From: Enoplolaimus lenunculus
Lineage: Eukaryota; Nematoda; Enoplea; Enoplida; Thoracostomopsidae
Length of the DNA stretch: 64,000 nucleotides
Assembly: GCA_030248215.1 (NCBI GenBank)
Contig: JASANG010001608.1
Location: 1 to 64,000, forward strand
Direction: 5' to 3'
The stretch's first letter is position 1, and every line of letters begins with the position of its first letter. The position numbers and the translations under genes were made by a program. A model generated the notes under the pieces. It worked only from the letters and a program-made list of their open reading frames with translations, ran no database searches and had not been told where the DNA came from. This document shows positions 60,065-64,000 of the stretch, one piece after another.

Positions 60065-61130
60065 TCAACACTGTTTTTCTGCTTTTCCCGGTTTCCGAAC
60101 CACGCCTACACCTCTAACTTTCCCTACCAACCAAAAAGAATTGTATTCTACGCTTGAATTTTCTCATTTTCCGAACCGAAACAAACACCCTAATTTTCCA
60201 GCTAAAACCAAACTGTTCCTTCCATACCAAACCTAGAGAAAAGCGATACGTTTAATTTTTCCACATATCCTATGTTCCGCCCCGAACCACATATGCAAAT
60301 TTTCCAGACAAACGAACCAAACTGTTCCTTTCCTACTATCAGACCTATAGAGAAAACCTATATAGGTATATATATACACGTTTAACTTTTCTACTTTTCT
60401 CGGTATCACAACCTCGCCTACACCTCCAACTTTCCGTACCACCCAAAAGGAATGATATCCTACGCATAAATGTTCCACTTTTTCCATTTTCCAAACCGAA
60501 CCACACATTGTATATCCAGCCAAACTAACTAAACTGTTCCTTCCCTGCCAGACCTAGAGAAAATCTATACCTTTATCTTTTTCACTTATTCCGGCTTTCG
60601 AACCGAACCACACATGACAATTAATTTTTCACTTTTCCTGTTTTCCGAACCAAACGACACACCCTAATTTTCAAGCCAAACTAAACAATCTGTTCCTTCC
60701 CTACCAGACCTCGAGAAAACCTATACGTTTAACTTTTCCTCTTAGCCAGTTTTCGAACCTCGCGTACACCTTTAACTTTCCCTACAAATCAAAAGGAATC
60801 ATATTAATACCTACACTTAAATTTTCGACTTTTTCCGGTATCCGAACCTCACCTACACCTATAAGGAGTGCAGTACAGCCACTCCTGTATGACGGTAGAA
60901 ACTCTGCTGGTTTGGTAAGGAAGATCACAAGCATATGTTGACTGGGAAACTGGCAAGGTAGAAAATCATCTGCCTGGATTTTCCCTGTCGGTAGGAAAAA
61001 TCTGTAAAATATCAAAGTCTATTCGTAAAACGGGAAAAGTGAAAAATTTAAAGCGCTTATCTATCGGTAGGAAAAATATGAGGCATAGATTTACCTTTAG
61101 AAAACTGGTAAAGTGAAAAATTTAAAACGT
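60065..61130. repeat. Degenerate satellite-like repeat, ~160-170-bp unit
   Basis: Five to six irregular units are marked by CTACACCT and AACTTTCC, ACTGTTCCTTCC, ACCAGACCTAGAGAAAA and ACGTTTAACTTTTC. Units have diverged and lost segments, so spacing varies. The short open frames crossing it are fortuitous. Confidence 0.75.
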
Positions 61131-61656
61131 ATAGGATTCTGGCACCTTTGTGGCTTCCCCCACAATGGAAGTTTCCACCCGCCACAATCTTTCACGTATA
61201 TTAAGACAACAGTGGGACCCCTAGCGTTTGAAAGGATGCTATAAAAGCAGGATTGGTACAGCTGCCCCTCTCTTTCCCCAAGGCAAGCGAAAAATCGCCC
61301 CACCAAATTGACGAGATAAAAAGCAGGATGGGGGTTGCCGCCCATAAGAACCCCGCACTAGGCGGTTTTCGTACTGAAGCGTAATTTCTGTTGTATATAT
61401 ATAAACAAGTAAGTGTTTAGTGCAGGAGGCTTGGGGGGCGGCAGTACCCCATCCTGTCGTGGCCTTCATACAGAAGTGGCTGTATCGCATTCCTGGTTAT
61501 AAAATTTTCCACCTTGGAAAATTGGAAGCCCCTGTGTTATACCTCTGTTGGCCGTAATTTTCATCAAATATATCATGACTGCAGCTGTACACTGCGACCG
61601 TGGCGCCCCGATAGAGTAAAGAACGATTTCAATCAAACAGCAAAACGCAGTACTAC

Positions 61657-62158
61657 ATGATTGTACCGACAAACGTGCGTGGGCTTAGCAATAGAACTAA
61701 AACGACATCATCCCCCAGTCGTTACCCACGATTTGAATTCATCACCCATAATCCTAACGATTCTGCCAACTACGATGATTATGTTTATTCAGCAACATCT
61801 CATATTGGAACTTATCCCTTGACTACACTGCAAATTATTCCGCTAATCGGAAGCGTTATTATTTTGACGATTGGTCTTATACTAGCGGCAGCCGTTTTGG
61901 TTTATAAAAACCGAAGAAAACGATACAAGACAGAGTCACAGTTAGAGATACCATGGTTGTGTAGAAGGTCGCGGCAAGATTTATACGCTCTGCGTGAACA
62001 AAGAAGCCATTCACGAAGACGAAGTGCTGATTTTTAAAACAGATGATCCTGATCTTGATCGTCGGATGCGTCTACTACACAACCGAGATACCCAAAAACC
62101 GGTGCCTGAAAGTTCTTGTTATTTTTTAACCGCAACTGATTTTTCGAGTGTACTGTAG
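61657..62158 (+). CDS. Single-pass membrane protein with frame change
   Basis: Family not recognised. From the ATG at 61657, one frame encodes a Ser/Thr/Asn-rich stretch (TKTTSSPSRYPRFEF, YDDYVYSATSHIG), one hydrophobic span IIPLIGSVIILTIGLILAAA and a basic stop-transfer KNRRKRYK. This frame ends at 62037. From about 61946 the next frame (+1) is open to a TAG at 62158 and reads more convincingly as protein: GKIYTLCVNKEAIHEDEVL, DDPDLDRRMRLLHNRD, SSCYFLTATDFSSVL. So the coding signal passes between frames around 61945-61980. Causes could be a sequencing indel, a short unrecognised intron or a real mutation. An acceptor-like CGCAG at 61644-61648 suggests the ATG may be internal to a longer gene. 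A hAT-like MITE begins 5 bp after the TAG. Confidence 0.45.
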
Positions 62159-62162
62159 TGAC

Positions 62163-62474
62163 CAGGGTACAACACAAAGGACCTCCGGCTCCGGTAAACT
62201 TTTTGCCGGAGGTTCCGTCAATTTCGGAAGCGAAATTCTGGCAGTTTATAAAATTTGTTTGACGCGTTTCATTTTTTCTTTTGGCAAATTCTGAGGAAGG
62301 AATTGACCGATATTATAAAAAAATAAGCATAAAACTAAACGTTTAAACAGCAAATCACGTATAGTTACTAAAATTAACAAATTAAACATCATTTTAACTA
62401 CCTAATTCCGTCTCAACTCTGGCTACAGCAGGTTTTACCTCCGGCTCTAGTTTTTCATCTCAGGTTGCACCCTG
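62163..62474. mobile_element. hAT-like MITE (CCGGAGCC subfamily)
   Basis: The ends are CAGGGTACAACAC and AGGTTGCACCCTG. Flanking octamers GTAGTGAC and CTAGTGAC match at 7 of 8. Core like 12637-13004. It separates the membrane protein gene from PYM1. Confidence 0.82.
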
Positions 62475-62920
62475 CTAGTGACGTTTTTAAAATTTTATTA
62501 AATTCCCAAAACCCTGCCGAAAACCGAGATTAGGGCTCACATTCCAGGAAATGAAGCTAGCAATAAACTTTGAAAACACTCTCCGAATATTCAAAGCACA
62601 AATTTTTGGTTTACTACAAACATGAAAATAGAACAAAATACTAACTTTATGATTTTTGTACAGGGGTTTGGACGAATTTTTTCAATTGGTAACACAAGAA
62701 ACTCTCGTCGAAATGTTTATAGAACGCATATAACCCCTACCTCTCCACAACCCTTGTTACGGCGGTAAAAACAAGAATCCAACTTCTCTTCAATAATTTA
62801 ATCCAAATACAGCACACTGATGGTAAATTCTCATAGCGGTCAAAAGGTACATGTCAGAGATACTAGTGGTCGACCGTATTTCCGACAGTACTGTTTGGGA
62901 ATTTGGCAAATTTGCAATCA

Positions 62921-63401
62921 TCATAATGTACACAACTGTGCTAATTTGTGCTCTAAAGCATCAAGTTCGGTTTGTATTTGAGGGCGTCTTTCAATTTTTT
63001 CTAGCTGATTTTTTTCCGGATTCTCCACTTGGCCTGATTCAATCCTTGATTTGAGATTATCAATATCAGTCAGTTTTCTTCGAAGATTTTTAATCTGTTT
63101 ATCAATTACTTCAGTAGACTTTGAACTATCATCTGCTGTACCGCTGGTAGACGTCACAGTATCATGTTTTAAAATTGTGACCTTGGAATGAGGTCTTTCG
63201 ATTACTTCTTCGATTAAGTCAATCTTTGGTTTATTTTTGTTCTTCTTTTTCTTTTTCGACTCATGCTTTTGACCGACACATTCGTTTTCCGTCTGAAGTC
63301 TAATCTGTACTGCGGCACGATGCTCTTCGATTTGTTGTTTATTTAAACCAAGTGGGTGATCAGGGACACTGTTACGCCATTGCTTACCGCGGCTTTCGTA
63401 T
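62921..63401 (-). CDS. PYM1: PYM1/WIBG (partner of Y14 and Mago), last exon
   Basis: Cytoplasmic factor that binds the Mago-Y14 pair and the ribosome to dismantle exon junction complexes. The exon starts after an AACAG acceptor at 63402-63403 and needs two bases from an upstream exon. It encodes 159 residues. It opens YESRGKQW, matching the YESKGKQ of the fly protein at the end of the Mago-Y14 binding domain. A Lys-rich stretch ESKKKKKNKNKPK follows. Then comes the conserved C-terminal coiled coil: KQIKNLRRKLTDIDNLKSRI, then ESGQVENPEKNQLEKI. The upstream exon with the RPDGTWRKxRRVKxGY motif was not found up to 64000, so it lies further right or is separated by a long intron. The coiled coil also resembles the eIF2A C-terminus, but YESRGKQW favours PYM1. 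Confidence 0.85.
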
Positions 63402-64000
63402 CTGTTAACAAAATCCAAACTCCTTACAAATCATCGGAGCTGTATGTACTGACAATCGCTGGTAAAATATAACACGCAATATTTCTACAGTGCAGGCTGG
63501 GGGGAAAGTAGTAAGTAACCAATTAACACCTGACTCGAATATTTGTCACAATAAAATAACAGGTGGCTCTTCTAGCAGGAAACTGTGGTTCCACATATAT
63601 ATTTTAAAATTTAAAACAAAATGATTCAACAAACAACGTTTAACACACAGTCTTGCAAGCAACAAACCGTACTTCGGTAACGAAAACGTTGCCGTTTCAT
63701 TTCCTGTTCTGAGTGCGTAAGCGTTTGTTTCTGTTAGATAGCAACATTTAACGTTAGATATGATGATGCGTACATTTTTACAAGGCCTACGTAATACTTA
63801 AACGCGGGGTGAAAACAACTGTTTTTGTAAGTCTGTCATCTGCGATTTTAAGGATCGGTAAAATCATTTTTGCCACAACCACTCACCTCTAAATTAGGAA
63901 TGTGCCCATACCAAAATTGTTTCGCCGATGCCGATCCTTATTTTGAAATTTACCCGATGTCGAACCGACGCCGATTCCAACTTTAATACACCATGCTTAA
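63402..64000. other. PYM1 intron and a MITE left end
   Basis: Mostly AT-rich, with no exon recognised. From about 63894, TTAGGAATGTGCCCATACC and GCCGATGCCGATCC mark the start of a TAGGGATGTGCCGAT-type MITE that continues past the window. Confidence 0.55.

Noticed and set aside
62921-63401. eIF2A C-terminus instead of PYM1
   Set aside because: The coiled coil is similar in both, but the YESRGKQW start and the Lys-rich linker match PYM1 and there is no upstream WD-repeat sequence.

Overview
The window is nuclear DNA of an AT-rich invertebrate animal. The genes are split by GT-AG introns and the proteins are clearly metazoan. Non-autonomous DNA transposons and tRNA-derived SINEs occupy much of the non-coding DNA. 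No sequence here fixes the species. A tunicate or similar marine invertebrate would fit, but that is a guess.

Five genes are recognised from their proteins, four of them with a complete phase-checked exon chain: RPS2 (40S protein uS5, minus, 7326-3107, seven coding exons); MRI1 (methylthioribose-1-phosphate isomerase of the methionine salvage pathway, minus, 29208-24620, six exons); KLHL18 (BTB-BACK-Kelch adaptor of a CUL3 ubiquitin ligase, minus, 43255-35646, five exons); FOS/kayak (bZIP transcription factor, plus, 48238-52717, three coding exons). The fifth, PYM1/WIBG (exon junction complex disassembly factor, minus), is represented by its last exon at 63401-62921. Three further loci look coding but unnamed: a two-membrane-span protein (15264-17159), a charged coiled-coil protein with unresolved splicing (18978-21361) and a single-pass membrane protein whose coding signal changes frame (61657-62158). 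There is also a lone 70-codon minus-strand ORF at 20967-20755. The named genes are unrelated housekeeping and signalling genes, and nothing suggests an operon.

Layout: 0-2 kb unidentified; 3-7.3 kb RPS2; 7.5-10.2 kb SINEs; 10.7-12.5 kb a long-TIR hAT-like element; 12.6-14.7 kb more hAT-like elements; 15-17.4 kb membrane protein gene ending at a piggyBac-like insertion; 19-21.4 kb coiled-coil gene; 21.5-23.1 kb TTAGGC-rich elements and tandem repeats; 24.6-29.2 kb MRI1; 29.3-34.6 kb transposons; 35.6-43.3 kb KLHL18 with large repeat-filled introns; 43.5-47.3 kb SINE cluster; 48-53.7 kb FOS; 54-61.1 kb nested transposons and a degenerate satellite; 61.6-63.4 kb membrane protein and PYM1.

The most informative non-genic observation is a family of short hAT-like elements with ends CAGGGTGCAACCGG and subterminal CCGGAACC or CCGGAGCC repeats. 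Three of the copies here have perfect 8-bp target-site duplications among those at 12637, 34049, 48944 and 57463, and two more have 7/8 matches. Some copies host other elements, giving a three-layer nest at 57463-59578. MRI1 carries a very recent 183-bp tandem duplication that copies the 3' part of an exon with its splice donor, and KLHL18 has an approximately 63-residue low-complexity insertion in its last Kelch blade.
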